Below are positions 47,351 to 59,504 of a DNA stretch of 64,000 bases, one piece after another. Source of the stretch: Lojkania enalia. Taxonomy: Eukaryota > Ascomycota > Dothideomycetes > Pleosporales. The position numbers were made by a program, and so were the translations under genes. Within the stretch, counting starts at the first letter, position 1. Every line of letters starts with the position of its first letter. The notes beneath the pieces are model-generated. The model was not told the origin of the DNA. It did no database searches and saw only the letters and a list, made by a program, of their open reading frames with translations. The stretch lies in assembly GCA_010094045.1 (NCBI GenBank), contig ML986648.1, positions 104,128 through 168,127 of the forward strand, in the 5' to 3' direction.

Positions 47351-48673
47351 TGTGTGGGATTCAGAATGGGTTGCCAGGAAAAGGAGTGGTTGGTTTTGCA
47401 GGAGAAGGGAGAAGAATGAAGACGTTATGCCAGTCGTTGCTATCTAAAAGCGGTGATTGACAGACGTGGATACTAATGTCGGTGTTGGATATGATAGGTA
47501 TTCGAACTGTGAATGGGAAGAAGCACCATCAGTTATAGCAACCAGCCCCCTCTTATACAACATACCCTTTCCCATATCTCCGACGTATCTATCTCCTATC
47601 ACCCCTTGACGCGGCTATGGATATTGCGGATTTTATGTACATGCCCTCCGCCGTTCTCCGGACGTTGCTATTGGTTAAAGTTAACACTCAGGCCTTTTAA
47701 TGTCTCCTATTGCAGCCGTCAAATATTCTTCGCCGCCATCCAGCCTTGCAACATCTAGTGTCTCGACGTCGTATTTCCTGATTGGGAGAATCGCGCGGTT
47801 AAGTCCGGTGCATACATCACATGTCGGGCACTCTTTGCGGGCGCACTAGGCTGCGTTCGCGGGTATCGACTTATTGGGCTTAGTGCACAAACTTTCATGA
47901 AATAGTGTGTAGAAATGAGTATATGATCTCGGTAGAACGACTAGGATCATCTCTCCGCGGGCATAGCGCTGTCGATGTAAGACTCTTACTTTTACGACGT
48001 CGAAAAGCTTATTTCCCACCGTGCATTCCGCTCTCGTGTTCATGTTAGCCTAGTTTATGTCGCGGACGTCGGGGTCCGCGGGTAGCGAAGTGCGGAAATG
48101 CGTGCTAAGGCCGGACGACATACGGACATAAAGGACTTTCATAATTAACCATTCAGATGAGTCTGGAATTATTTCCTTGTGGCATAAACGCCTACAGTTT
48201 ATATTATGAAGGGGATTTCTAGTCCCTTCATTACCCCTTCCCTAATACGCTACTATCCAGAACCGGGGCTTGATCATTATGCAAATATTCTCGGATCCAG
48301 AATTCGAATATATTGTCTATTCAGAGAGTACAGTCAAGAATGATAATAGAAAATTTTCATATGCCATATCTGAGCGATTGTATTGAGTGAAATCTCTTTC
48401 ACTAAGCCGCTGAGACCATAATATTTCAGGGTGGTAGAGTAGCGAAGCAATTCTCAGAATTATCACCACCGTCGCTACCACCATGTTCATGAAGTACCAG
48501 GAGGTGTACCTCGCTCTCAGCACACCAAAGCCGCCCAATCACTTCGAGATGCCCTTCCTCAAGAGGGGATGGTTCTACATTGATTCAACCATGGAGTTAT
48601 CCAAATCCTCGCTCACGACCAACGGCCTGGCGAAGAAAAAAAAACCTGCAGCGACTGCATCCGTTTTATATTC

Positions 48674-48721
48674 GAGGGTCTCCCTTATGAGCTTTGGAAA
48701 ATGATATATAGTTATCTGGGG
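48674..48721 (+). pseudogene. F-box-like vestige 1
   Basis: The codons read EGLPYELWKMIYSYLG, a good match to the start of fungal F-box domains (LPxEIxxxIxxYL). The frame ends in a stop within 30 bp (GTCTAG). A short upstream frame starting at 48483 meets an A9 run at 48636 that may have shifted it. Confidence 0.45.
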
Positions 48722-50070
48722 CATGTCATACTAGAGAAGGTCTAGGTTCTACTCGAGAAACTGTTTAGGTGTCCGATTTCAACGCATTCCCAAAACAACA
48801 AATCCTTGGTTGGACATCGGAAAAACTCAAGATTTAGGGTTTTATCAGTATTTAGAAATTTAGATTTGAAGGTCGTAAATCATTTGCACGAGTACGAAGT
48901 AAAGGAGACAAAGCAAAGTATACAGACACATTCCGCTCAGATATATACTATACCCATAGATACTCATTCTATCTAGGAAGAACTCGAGGTCCCGTTCAAC
49001 AGCCTAGACATGGCACGCCGTAACCGTCGTATTCGCAAGGAGTTTACGTATCTATTGCACAGAAGTGTCAAGTTTCATATTCTCTAAATGGTTGTCAATA
49101 TGTCAGCCTATACACCGTGAAAGAACCGTTTTGCTTGCGCTATTCTCCTTGGCTCACATCTCGTTAGAGCCTTAAAGCCAACCATCTGTGTTTATAGTCG
49201 TCTCCAGAAACCACGAGTCATCCTCCAGTACGCAGAATCAGTCCGACACATTGCAAGAAAATGAGAGCGCTTAACTTATTTTGGTCTAGATCGGGAGGAC
49301 CCTTCATTAGGTTTCAATATTATTCTAAGTACCAGATACTCAGGGAATAGATGAATGATTCCGGAACTGTCCAAGATCTAGATGCAGGCTCTCAAAATAG
49401 TCATTATCGCGTATGGGTTGAGCGATTATTATAGGTTCCTGAGTCGCTTACCGACGTCGTGATAGATTTGATCGCATAACCAAGTTTCGAGTGTAATGGA
49501 TTCACTTTTACCAACTCCAAAACTTACCGAGTCGCTTATCACTATTGCTTTAAAGGCTCGAAAGAAAAAGTATCGAGTTCGGAAATTATGAGGCCTCTAC
49601 ATAAACTCAAGCCTAGAAATGCGACACATTTATTTTACCGAATCCGTTTAATAATGTGATCGATTATTGTGAGCGCAGGCGCTCTCAAGGGAGCCATTTA
49701 CAGGCCATCAAAGAAATACTTCTGGAATATTCATTGCGCATTGTAAGTAGATATGACTTGGACTATTTCTCCTTCAGAAATTCACGTGAACATAGTACCT
49801 ACTAAGCAACCACCTCTTTAACTTGAACACAGCAAAGTCACTCACTTCTTATCGTAATAAGCCAATCTCGAATTGCCCGAAGGTACTTCAAGGAGACTGA
49901 AGGATGATGATGCGCAGATCATCCCGTACATACGACCGTTTCCTTCTCCTGATCCACAATATGATGAGTGCATACAGAAGCGACTGTAGCACCCTATCGA
50001 ATGGAATGTGAATCCTGCCCCAATTCCTAATAAGAGTGCTCTTAAGAAACTTGATACATCTAGATTCGAG

Positions 50071-50121
50071 CTTTCACCCCTGGAGATCTGGGAAATGATA
50101 TATTCTTATCTTGGATATCCG
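50071..50121 (+). pseudogene. F-box-like vestige 2
   Basis: The codons read LSPLEIWEMIYSYLGYP, close to vestige 1 (W.MIYSYLG shared). A 61-codon frame from 50008 to 50193 surrounds it, with no further domain downstream. Confidence 0.45.
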
Positions 50122-51511
50122 AAACTAGGTAAGATGTGGCTACCTTGCCCCAAGTTACCTCTTATACATGAGTGTTTTATTACGTCTAATTAAGTACGGA
50201 AAAAGAGCGGGGCTAACGTCGTCCACTAGGAGAATTTGGAGGTTAAGGTTGATCTGATAAAAATAATGTATTTTGTCTCACGGGACTCTAGGATAATACC
50301 ATAGTAGTACGTCGACATCCCCAGCCTCAAATTACCGCCGAAGCGAGTAATATGCCAACCTTATGAACTTGCTTTGATGTGTCTGAATCGGAAAATCCAC
50401 GGCGAGGCAATCTATCACTTATACAATTAACAAACTGCGGAATTCCGAAATTCCCTAATCGATAGCCCACGCGAGATCAGCCCTCTATCACCAGTTTCCT
50501 TCATCAACACAACTCATATTAGTCTATACCTAGACTATGAAAAATGAAGCGGCAAATGCACTAAAGTGAATCATAAGATTCTGTGGCTCGTGAAATCGCC
50601 TTGCTTTATTGTGCGCCACTGTTCGAACCTCGTTTCGTTGCGTTATTGTCCTAATAGCTAGATATTTCGGTCTGAGCGTCATACTTTTTACTATCCAAGA
50701 AGTTGAATAGAAGTGCAGGGAACTAGAATCCCTAACTCATAGAGTATAATTTATGTTTAAACCGACTGCTTTGAGGATCACACAGTCGAGCTCGATCTAA
50801 GTAACGTTCCATTTTATCTCCGCGAGTAGATTGTTGAGACATAGACTCGGAAAATGGCCAAATAGAATTAGAAGAAAATATCCAAGGGAATCAGGCGCTA
50901 GGGTTTGAGTGGCAGATTTTCAATATTACCTTTATTAGCAACGGAATTGAGAATCGGGTTATTCTATCAATAACAGATTCGGGTTTGGCAGGCACTGGCC
51001 TCGCATTGGGATTTTCGCGCAGAGCTACTAGTAATTTACCTTGGGAATTTCTTCCGAAGCCTTTATTTGGGATCAATCGATTAATCTAGGGGTGCCCAGA
51101 TAATATATTCTCATGTTTGAATAAAGTGAAAGTGTACAAAAGGACATGAACAATAGCAGTATGTGGACCTAATATTTGATTACTGTATGACTGGCCTACA
51201 TACCGTTTCCTTGAAATTAAAAAGTTCAGTAGCACAACACCTCGTTGAAAAATCTAAACGGCCTACCTAACTTTCTCTGGAAGGAAGAAGTCACGCAAAG
51301 ATGTATACTACCCTTCCATTACGAAAACTATGGAGACTGAATATCTTCTACCTGTGCCGTACAATCCCCCACTTATTACGCAAACCTCGACTGATGATGG
51401 GCAACTACTACTCAATTAATCTCCGTAATCGAGACGAACGTATTCGATTTACCAATTCGGAACAGGAAGGCTCCTAAACCATATAAACCATCACGACTCG
51501 AAAGTTACCGG

Positions 51512-51553
51512 CGTGAGATCCAAGAAATAATATACAGCTGGTTAGAATACCCA
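51512..51553 (+). pseudogene. F-box-like vestige 3
   Basis: The codons read REIQEIIYSWLEYP, preceded by KPYKPSRLESYR. The pattern EI..IIYS.L.YP aligns with the other two vestiges. This is the most diverged copy, and the call is tentative. Confidence 0.35.
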
Positions 51554-52896
51554 CAGAATCATGTTTACAGTGTCTTCTACACCATGGACCATTGCATGGA
51601 TGGATCTCCCTTTAACGGGCCAAAGCACAAACAGGGTCCTTGCGTCCTTTACAAAATTCAACATTTCAGCTTCTGGAAACCGAGCACTAGTATACCATTT
51701 GTAACATAAAGCAAAAGGCTAACCTTCTGCTTCAGTTCATAATGTCGCTTATATGCTTAGATCATTCAGTGCATATGTTGAAGAAACTCAAGACTGATGA
51801 GCTTTTAAGGACACGTCTTGAAGCTAAGAAAGCATTCGCTAGAAGTCTATAGAAATAAATTTCTCACCTTCAAAATTGCCAGGATTCTGTGCTGAAGGTG
51901 CTCAATTTGGCGATCTAGAAAGAGGTATTGAGTATGTTATACACCGGTCCTCCCATCAGTTTCCACTATGAGTGGAATTCGAGGGCCTTGCATGAAGGCA
52001 GCGAGAAATACTACGGCGAGAAATTACAATTCTAGAAAGACTAGTACGTGAAACTATATTCTAGAGTAGTTGCGCCCGGCTTTAGTGGCGGTCCACGTTG
52101 ATCCAAGGCTGCTTTCGTTCCTGCCTTATGGATCCGATGTCGGTTTTCTGCTGATCAAATACACGTCTCGACATGCAAGCCAATGGTGCCGTCAAGCCTC
52201 ATATTCCGATATATCACGCACATTTCTTAAGCGATGGCATTGGAAGCTTTACCTACATTCCTAATCATTGACGCATATCGACAATGCAATAATGGCGACG
52301 CGCGCTTGTCAAGCGAGTACATCTCATTCACTTCGTTGCTATTCATTTTTAATTTCTGAAGCCCTACGCCTTAGGCCAGTCATTTGGGTGCTAATGAAGT
52401 CTCTCTCTAGTACTTTTGACATATTCGCCTTTGTCTCTCTTGAAGTGGTCGGGAATTGCAGGGACCTAGGGGACTTGAATCCTGCAATAGAGATGCAAAT
52501 TTTGAAAGATTGTGGTTATTCGAGCGTGGAGAGATCGCCTTTATAGGAGAAATAACTGGATATCAATCGTGTCCCAAAGTACCTATGAGACGACACTGCC
52601 CGACACTGGGTTCCGGAGATACTTAAAAAAAAAAAAAAAAAGAGAGGAAAAAAAATTGTTTAAGGAATTTCGACTTGAGACCGAATGGCGCCCTATATCT
52701 TCACGATGCTCTACATATACGTGACTGACTGTTAGAAGTTCGAATGATATACATTCATGAACCATGAGCAAAGTTGCGTAGATGCAAAGCAATACCGAAC
52801 CAAAGGCGAGACGCTTAATATCCAAAACTTTCCAGTGTTCCCTTTCTTCAACGCAAAATCCTAAGAATAGACACGTAACTCCTCTTCCTCTAAATA

Positions 52897-54700
52897 TTAC
52901 TGCCGTCCTCCATAAATAGTCATCGATCTGCCCCCTCTCTTCAGCGGTGCCCGCATCACCGGCCCCTTCTTCCCCTTCCCCAAATCCCTCACCTTCTCCC
53001 AAATCCTCCACCATCCCTTCCACTGTGCCGCATCATCCAATGCGCTATCAAGCACCCACGTTGCGAAAAATGTGAACGCAATCGCCGGCACAGCGCTCGC
53101 CCAGTATATCCAAAACTGGTTTTCGCCCGGTGCATACTTATCCTGCATAGAGAAAAGCGAGGATGTGTACGCCAGCGGGATGAATAGAAGCGCTAGTAAA
53201 TTGAGCCGCTTGACACGCTTCGCTTCCTCCAGGTTCTGGCGGTTCCCTGCAATAGACGCCAGGCCTGTCATTGCCTGCATGAGCGTGTCAGCGCGGCTCT
53301 TTAGCACGCCGAGCCGGAAATATATATACTGGAAGTCTTTCTCGCAGTCGGTCCACTGCCTGACGCTTTTGGAATCCGGTTCCTTCAAGGGGTATCCAAG
53401 CGAGAGGAGCGTGTCTTCCATGTCGTCTCTATAGTTGCCGCAGCGACGGGAGATGGTTTGTAGCGACTTCCATTGGTCCTGTTCGTCAACCCAGGCGGTG
53501 GTGAGATGCAGTTCTAAAGAGGGCAGCATGGCTTTTATGTAGTCAACAAGCTGGAGAGAGTGCGCTGTGACAATTTTCTTCATGAAGAAGGAAGCGGTCG
53601 TGGGATTGGCCCAAGGGTCTGGCCAGTCGGCAGAAGTGAGGGCTGCAGAGTAGTTCTCAAAATAATGACAGAGATCTTTGAGCATGGATTCATGTGGATG
53701 ATCCTTTACGGTTCCGGAGAGAACCGCTTCGTGGGAAGGTGGGGGAACGAAGTCGATGTAGCCGTCTTGGAAAGCTTCATTCTTGGTTTCACGGGGTTTA
53801 CCTCCTGGCTTGACAACTTCAAAGAGTTGTGGGTCGCAGAGGATTATTGCTATAATGATGCGTTAATCGCTTGCGGGTCTAGGCAACGCACTAAGGCTTA
53901 CCATCCCAACCACTATTTCCCGTTTTTCTGCACCAGAACCCCAGCTTTCGTCGAAGAATACCAGTCGTAGACCCCTCGAATCCTTCAGATGCCCGAGGGT
54001 TTGTCATGCCAACGTGACGACCAGTCCTTGTGCAGAAATAAGGGAAATTGCTCATATTCTCTTTGAAATGTCGGAGCTCACAGTACTGGATTTGGAATGT
54101 TTTGTCTGGGTTAAGTAATGACGGCTGCGGTAGGGCATCACTCGTTGGCGTAAACTCATTACTCCAAACACACGTCCGCTCCTGACGTTGAAAGAACGAA
54201 GGATCCATAAAGAAGTGCCCGCCAATTACCGACACGTATTCTGGTGCCAAGCCTTCCATTATATACACTCTTCGCTTGTCATGTTCCTTTCCAGTAGTAT
54301 CGAAATGCTCTTTCAACTTTGCCAGATTCTTAAATTGCTCTTTCTTGAAGTTTGGTTTCCCATTATTCTCCGTTTCAAGGAGAACGACAGTCGCATTGTT
54401 GGGTTTTGGTGTTACATGTTTCTTGTTGGCTGGGTCTGGGCTCTTTAATCCTGGATTAAATTTGCTAAGAGCGGCGATGTACTTTTGATAAGGCCCTGTG
54501 ATAGATCAGGGGTAGTTCCCAAGGCTGATGATGGGAGACAGTGGACTTGACAGAATCCACAACTTACCCTTTTCACATAGCCATGTGCCGATGTTTTCCT
54601 CGTCTTCATTCAAACCCTGCTTACTAGCAGCAGGCACAACGGTCAATGTCTTCAACTCACTAGCCGCAACACCATTCGCCCTTCCTAACTCAGGACTCAT
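52897..54700 (-). CDS. CorA-like two-TM membrane protein of fungal type, 559 aa
   Basis: The architecture is that of fungal proteins annotated as CorA-like Mg2+ transporters. A long soluble N-terminal part is followed by a helical stalk and two C-terminal membrane helices. Exons: 54700-54568, 54495-53902, 53849-52897, for 1,680 nt. The N-terminal part has the VYIMEGLAPEYV and HFFMDPSFF segments typical of this group. The stalk includes ISRRCGNYRDDMEDTL. TM1 is about LLALLFIPLAYTSSLFSM and TM2 about FWIYWASAVPAIAFTFFATW. The signature GMN of true CorA channels is not seen after TM1 (FSMQDKYAPG instead), so ion transport is unproven. The upstream ATG is chosen because the frame opens 9 bp earlier without one. 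The tail is basic. Confidence 0.85.
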
Positions 54701-56446
54701 GTTACCCAACTGACAACATCAGACCGACACCAAAACTGCAACTCCCTCTTCTATCCAACAACTAACAACGATCAAGGGACAAGTCAGTACCTTGGAAGCG
54801 AGAGAGAATATGGAGTAAGAACAATTCAAATCGTCGAAACGCAAGAATACCGCCATACACCTCGAACTGGTCAAGCTACCCAGCACTTCCTAATGGCCAC
54901 CAGCATCAACCAATAACAGAGGAAGCTGTCACCTCGGAAGCCCAAGACGAATCCGGGTAATCAATGATGCAGTCAACAAAATTAGAGAAAGGGTCAATGA
55001 CAAGCTGCAAAGACGGACGGACGGATGGACAGAGCGGCGAGCGATTTTTAGCAGCCAGAGTTATCGTGCGGCTCTATGAGAGGTGGGCGCAGCAGCAACC
55101 CCTGGACTTTGCATCTTGGGGGCCACAATAAGCCACGTCATCCGTGCGCACGACGTCTACAAGCGCTACGGACGCCTCGCCAATAGTCAATTATTTGGCG
55201 AGGCGCTACCATTTGTTTTTTTTTTTTTTTTTTCTTCTCCCCAACCATTTATTGGAGGTATTAGTAGATATTTAAACAGATTATGGCACTTCCAGGTTAA
55301 GTTTCCGGTGAGTGGGGGCGGGCCGGTTGGCGCTAAGATGGGCTTAGGGCAATGCTTGTAGCGGGGGTTAACTACTGTGTTTGACCGGTGGGAGGTTCAG
55401 GTTTCTAAGACATTTGCTTAAGGTGCGGAATACTATAGATACCTAGGATTGGCGAACGTAACATCGGCTAGGTCGGCTTGAGATGCCTAAGATTTGCATT
55501 AGTAAGATAGCTTTGGTGATTCCATGCGTCTTGGATGAGTAAATAATGGGAATATCTTAGAAAGAGAATAAAAAAAATTCATTGTGACAATGTTGGATGT
55601 GAGCAATAGTTTTCACTAAAGATTGTCACAGACAAGCCCTTCTATACAAATCGGACTGGATTTTGAAGTCTAGCAGAAAGGGTGCCAATTCAGCGAGTGC
55701 CAAAATGCTCATGATGTAGATGTAGACACGAAGATTAAGAAAACCGTATCCGCTAAGGTATATACAAAACGCCAAATGTTCAAATTTCATTTCAAAAAAT
55801 GTGAACGGGCTTGATACCACCAAGGCTTTTCTTAGTTTGATATGACATCTTCTCAGTCGCTCTCATATTGAGCCCTTGTTTCATCCAAAGCTTGACGTCT
55901 CTTTTCTCATGAATCTCGAAGACATCCGAATCTGCAAGGATCGGTAGGATATGTCATAAATGGTATTGGTCGTTGCAGGGCCTAGGATCTGCACCTAGGA
56001 AACCTGAATAAGCTTCGTTGATCTAAGGTGTTCGAAGGTATCCTGACGTTTTCACCTATCTTTACTATCCAATCTGCGAGGAACTGCTAGTGATTCTTGC
56101 AGGCATTCCGCTCTCGGCGTGTATTAGTAGGGTTTGCCACGGATTGTTGCCGCGGACGGATCGAGCCAAAAGATGGAGCTGCTTGTGTAGCGCTTAACAG
56201 GTTTCTGGCTTAAGCTGCGAAAAAGGCAACAGCAGGGTATTCAGATTGTTAATCCGGTACTGCTGGTGCATATTCATAAAGAAATGACTCATGTTGTATC
56301 CCATAATCGGGTAATTCCTGAGCCTAGATCAATGATGTAAGATCGGGTGTCTGAACATGCTTGGAGTATTCCACACTCCATATAATACTATTATGAGTTA
56401 GTAGCCCGTCAACGGATACATTGTATCAACTTACATGAAGGACATT
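54701..56446. other. Intergenic region, no gene seen
   Basis: This 1.7-kb region includes the promoter of the CorA-like gene and a T17 run at 55217-55233. A 65-codon frame at 55626-55823 (-) has no family resemblance. Confidence 0.5.
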
Positions 56447-57748
56447 TCATCTTTCTCCATATGTTTTAAACATAAACCTAATATGGTGTTCAGCGAACAT
56501 CTCCGTGTAGTCGTTTAGCCTCAAGGGGTCGCCTAGAGGTCTGGCTGTGACAGAGATGGAGACCGAACGGAGAAATGGGTATTCCTCATGCTTTTTGAGT
56601 AATTTATCTAGTATTGCTGTCACAGTCTCCCCTTCGTAGCTGTTTGCTCGTAATTCGATTTCAACTATACTTCTCGGTGGCAGAAGAGTTTCAATATCAT
56701 GGTCATGCTCAAGTCGCGCAATGAGACCACCCAACACCGGATACAATGCGAACTGAAGTTTTGAGAACCGTGACAAAGGGCCCAGACGCCCTCGCCAGGA
56801 GGTTGGAAAGCGGTTAGAAATATCCTCTGGGTGCGGTAAAAAGAAGTCCAGGTGTTCTAAATAATCCCGTTGGTATAGCAATGCTCCCCCGACGCGGTCG
56901 AGCCAAAACTTGTCGACACTGAGAGTAAACCCTGGTCCAGCATAAAAGAAATCAAATTTCCGTAGGGTTTTGCAAGATACAATCATAGCAGCCAGCGGTA
57001 CTGCAGGTGCAGCACACCCGACGAAACTCAGCTCTTCAATGAAAGATGATGCTGCCGGAACCGGCCAATCCGTAGCAGCGTTGGAATCTTCGACCCAGTT
57101 TGTCAGCCGCAATCTCCGTAGTGATGGTAAGTAGAATACTGGCGCAATGCTGTCGGTTTTGACAGCATGCATGCCGATTGTGAAGTCAGCAAGTTTATCG
57201 AAGCTGTGGGCTGTCCCAAATGACTTGCCCAAAGCAGCTTCGCGGATCGGATAAAGCCATATTGGAATCCTTCTTTTTGGCGACTCGTTTTTTTGGTCGT
57301 GCCTGGCCTCGTAGCTTGTCTGATCGACTCGGAGTTCTTGGAGATTGGCGGTAAGCGAAATGAGCGCCAGGAGACCCAGCTCATCATCCCATCGTGCCAG
57401 TGCATAATCCAGTGGTTGGGGGACCGGAAACTCTAGAGACTCGATCTTGCTCATGACTTCCTTGGGAATTCTGAGCGGCGCGGCTGATGGTTCGCGGGAT
57501 CCCTCGGCGCAATATCCGACGGTCTTGACGGCATCTGCGAGAACCTCGTGTCTAGCGAGAGGCAACAGAAAATCCAAGTGGTTTGTCGTGCCGTGCGGCT
57601 CGTAGGCGACATATAGCCACGGCGAGACAATGCGGCAAAACCGGTGATTCACCAGGCAGAGGGTTCGGCGAACGTGGAATGCCGTGTCTTCTTCGCCAAC
57701 CACCACGGCCAGAATCTGCGCGAGCAGCTCGTCTGGGAGACTGTCCAT
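56447..57748 (-). CDS. F-box domain protein, 433 aa
   Basis: This is a predicted substrate receptor of an SCF ubiquitin ligase. It is a single exon. The F-box occupies residues about 1-45: MDSLPDELLAQILAVV, then LCLVNHRFCRIVSPWLYVAY. The rest is a leucine-rich, weakly repetitive region such as LPSLRRLRLTNWV, TLRKFDFFYAGP and LEHLDFFLPHP, as in many fungal F-box/LRR-like proteins that bind targets. The start is the ATG at 57748, directly before the F-box. The frame extends upstream to 57919, but only from a GTG. The target is unknown. This class is expanded and fast-evolving in filamentous fungi. Confidence 0.87.
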   Translation of the reverse strand: MDSLPDELLAQILAVVVGEEDTAFHVRRTLCLVNHRFCRIVSPWLYVAYEPHGTTNHLDFLLPLARHEVLADAVKTVGYCAEGSREPSAAPLRIPKEVMSKIESLEFPVPQPLDYALARWDDELGLLALISLTANLQELRVDQTSYEARHDQKNESPKRRIPIWLYPIREAALGKSFGTAHSFDKLADFTIGMHAVKTDSIAPVFYLPSLRRLRLTNWVEDSNAATDWPVPAASSFIEELSFVGCAAPAVPLAAMIVSCKTLRKFDFFYAGPGFTLSVDKFWLDRVGGALLYQRDYLEHLDFFLPHPEDISNRFPTSWRGRLGPLSRFSKLQFALYPVLGGLIARLEHDHDIETLLPPRSIVEIELRANSYEGETVTAILDKLLKKHEEYPFLRSVSISVTARPLGDPLRLNDYTEMFAEHHIRFMFKTYGER

Positions 57749-58553
57749 TTGGCAGACTTGCGGCGGGAAGCGTGATGAAGGAAGGACTATGTGGATGTTG
57801 GGGAAATCAAGGTGACGATGCGGCTGATGAGTGAAACCCAGGGTGCCAGGTTCCAAGACTTGGGTCCCAGGCAGCAATGCGCCACGATCACCGCCACACT
57901 GAGTAAGACGTGGTCCCACTTCCTCAAAGTAGCGCAGTCGTCGGGGCTTGGCCCTTCACTTCAGCTGGCCTCGCGATACCTAGGGATGTAGCGAAGACGT
58001 TTGCAAGGGGGAACAATGCATGCCTATTGCAGGGCGTCTCTATGCGGCGGAAGCCAAGCAACAGTAAAATGCGACCTAAGCAGGGCCTGCCCAACAAGGA
58101 CCACACGTATTGAGAATCGAGCCTTCAGTGCATGCACAGGACGCAATCCCGACTGGTCGAAGAGGGTGGCGAATTACACTTGTCAAGAAGACCTTTTGAT
58201 CGGTTGCTGTAGCTAATGCAGGCCGACGTGAAAAGACGTGAAAAGACGCGTTTTGTGACCCTATGTGGTGGTGACTGGTGATGACCCAAGACCTGTCGCT
58301 GAGGCTCGTCAAGCAAAACTTTCACAACGGTCAAATGCATGTGTGCACATTGGGACTAGTGAGTGCCAGTGAGCATAATCCAGACAGTCATTGCAAGAAA
58401 CAAGGGCGTATGCATGCTATATAGGGAACATGCAGTAATTACACATGTTTCATTCCCGGCGCGGATATTTGAAACTCCGCGCCGGCTTGGCATTTATCCG
58501 TCTTTGGCCAATGCGCGAAGCTGTTTCGCTATCTTAAGGCTCCCACCCTCATT
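57749..58553. other. Intergenic region, no gene seen
   Basis: This is the F-box gene upstream region. Several overlapping short frames on both strands have no family resemblance. Confidence 0.5.
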
Positions 58554-59135
58554 CTATCCCCTCTTAACAAGCTCCGCGCGGTCTCTGGGCTCGTTTACGT
58601 CCTTTGGGATGACCACATAGTGAATTCCCCGCCCGTCCAACAGCATGCGGAAGGTCCCGCCAACCCGCATGCCGTCGTCTACCAACCACCTGCAGCCGGC
58701 CTCGCATAGCACCACAATATCCGCCTTCATTCTCTCCTCGGGCTCGATCCACGCGCCTAAGGCCAGCATCTCGTCGGCCGCCTCCTCTCCATACAGCCAA
58801 GCGTAGCCAATCGGATCGATGCCGGAATAGTCAGAGACATACTAGGGGCTGAACGGGCTGTTTGTGATAGCTTTCTCGGCTGTGAGCTAAGCTTCGAGGA
58901 TGCGCTATTGAAGTTGAATAGCCCTCGTCGGAGACGATGTGATGTCTAACCGGCTAAAGTTCTCCTTTAGTACTGCGCTAGTAACCGGGCGTATGATGTC
59001 TGGAAGTAGTGTTCCGGAATCTGTTCCGTTTAGAGAGCCATAAAACCCCTCTAGGCAATTGGCCAATGTCATCTTCCCGGTGCTTTGGGCCCCGGTGATG
59101 TAGATAGGCCTCCTCGGCCTCCCGCTGATTGCCAT
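58554..59135 (-). pseudogene. NadR/AAA-type P-loop NTPase gene with three nonsense codons
   Basis: A continuous minus-strand frame of 194 codons matches the fungal AAA-domain proteins related to NadR. It shows the P-loop GAQSTGK near the start, FSRLDITSSPTRAIQLQ, DYSGIDPIGYAWLYG and ADIVVLCEAGCRWLVDDGMR. It is interrupted by TAG at 58905-58907, 58887-58889 and 58842-58844. The first two sit where relatives have Gln (LQ-Q-RILEA-Q-L), so CAG to TAG; the third where Trp is expected, so TGG to TAG. All three are CpA to TpA changes on one strand or the other, the hallmark of RIP. The P-loop is also followed by Met where Thr or Ser is normal (GKM). No frameshift is needed. The gene is dead by point mutation only. 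Confidence 0.85.
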
Positions 59136-59504
59136 GCTGGCCCTCAGCTCTCAATTTCTTCTATTAGAGTTGGTGGGTATGGTGCTCCTCTCAGCTTTCA
59201 TGTAACTTGAGTTGTGGTGTTGGGCTGTGTAACCGCTGTTTAAGGCTGCCCGTGACAGCGCCGGCCCCGTCTGTTGGCCCTTTACTCTACCTTTCTCTCC
59301 ACTTGAGTCTTCCTTTCGAGGTAACCAAGTAGCTCTTCGCGATGGCAGTTGGCCCTCCCCCTCTCATTTTACTTTGCAATCTGCCCAATTTCAATTACCA
59401 TGACCAACCTTAAGTCGTCCCGAGCAACGCTCCAACACACCATTAACCCGGATGATACATCGTGATCCTACACTGTCCCAGACCTGCCATTATCGCAACA
59501 AGCC
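59136..59504. other. Spacer between the NTPase relic and the RdRP relic
   Basis: These 369 bp contain no recognisable coding sequence. They may include the decayed amino-terminal coding part of the RdRP. Confidence 0.4.

Larger units (their letters stand above)
47351..52896. other. Long AT-rich gene-poor region with F-box vestiges
   Basis: In 5.5 kb no intact gene is found. Three short F-box-like vestiges, listed separately, lie on the plus strand about 1.4 kb apart. The rest is dense in stops in all frames. An A-run at 52625-52641 is the only simple repeat of note. The region looks like decayed coding sequence. Confidence 0.5.
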
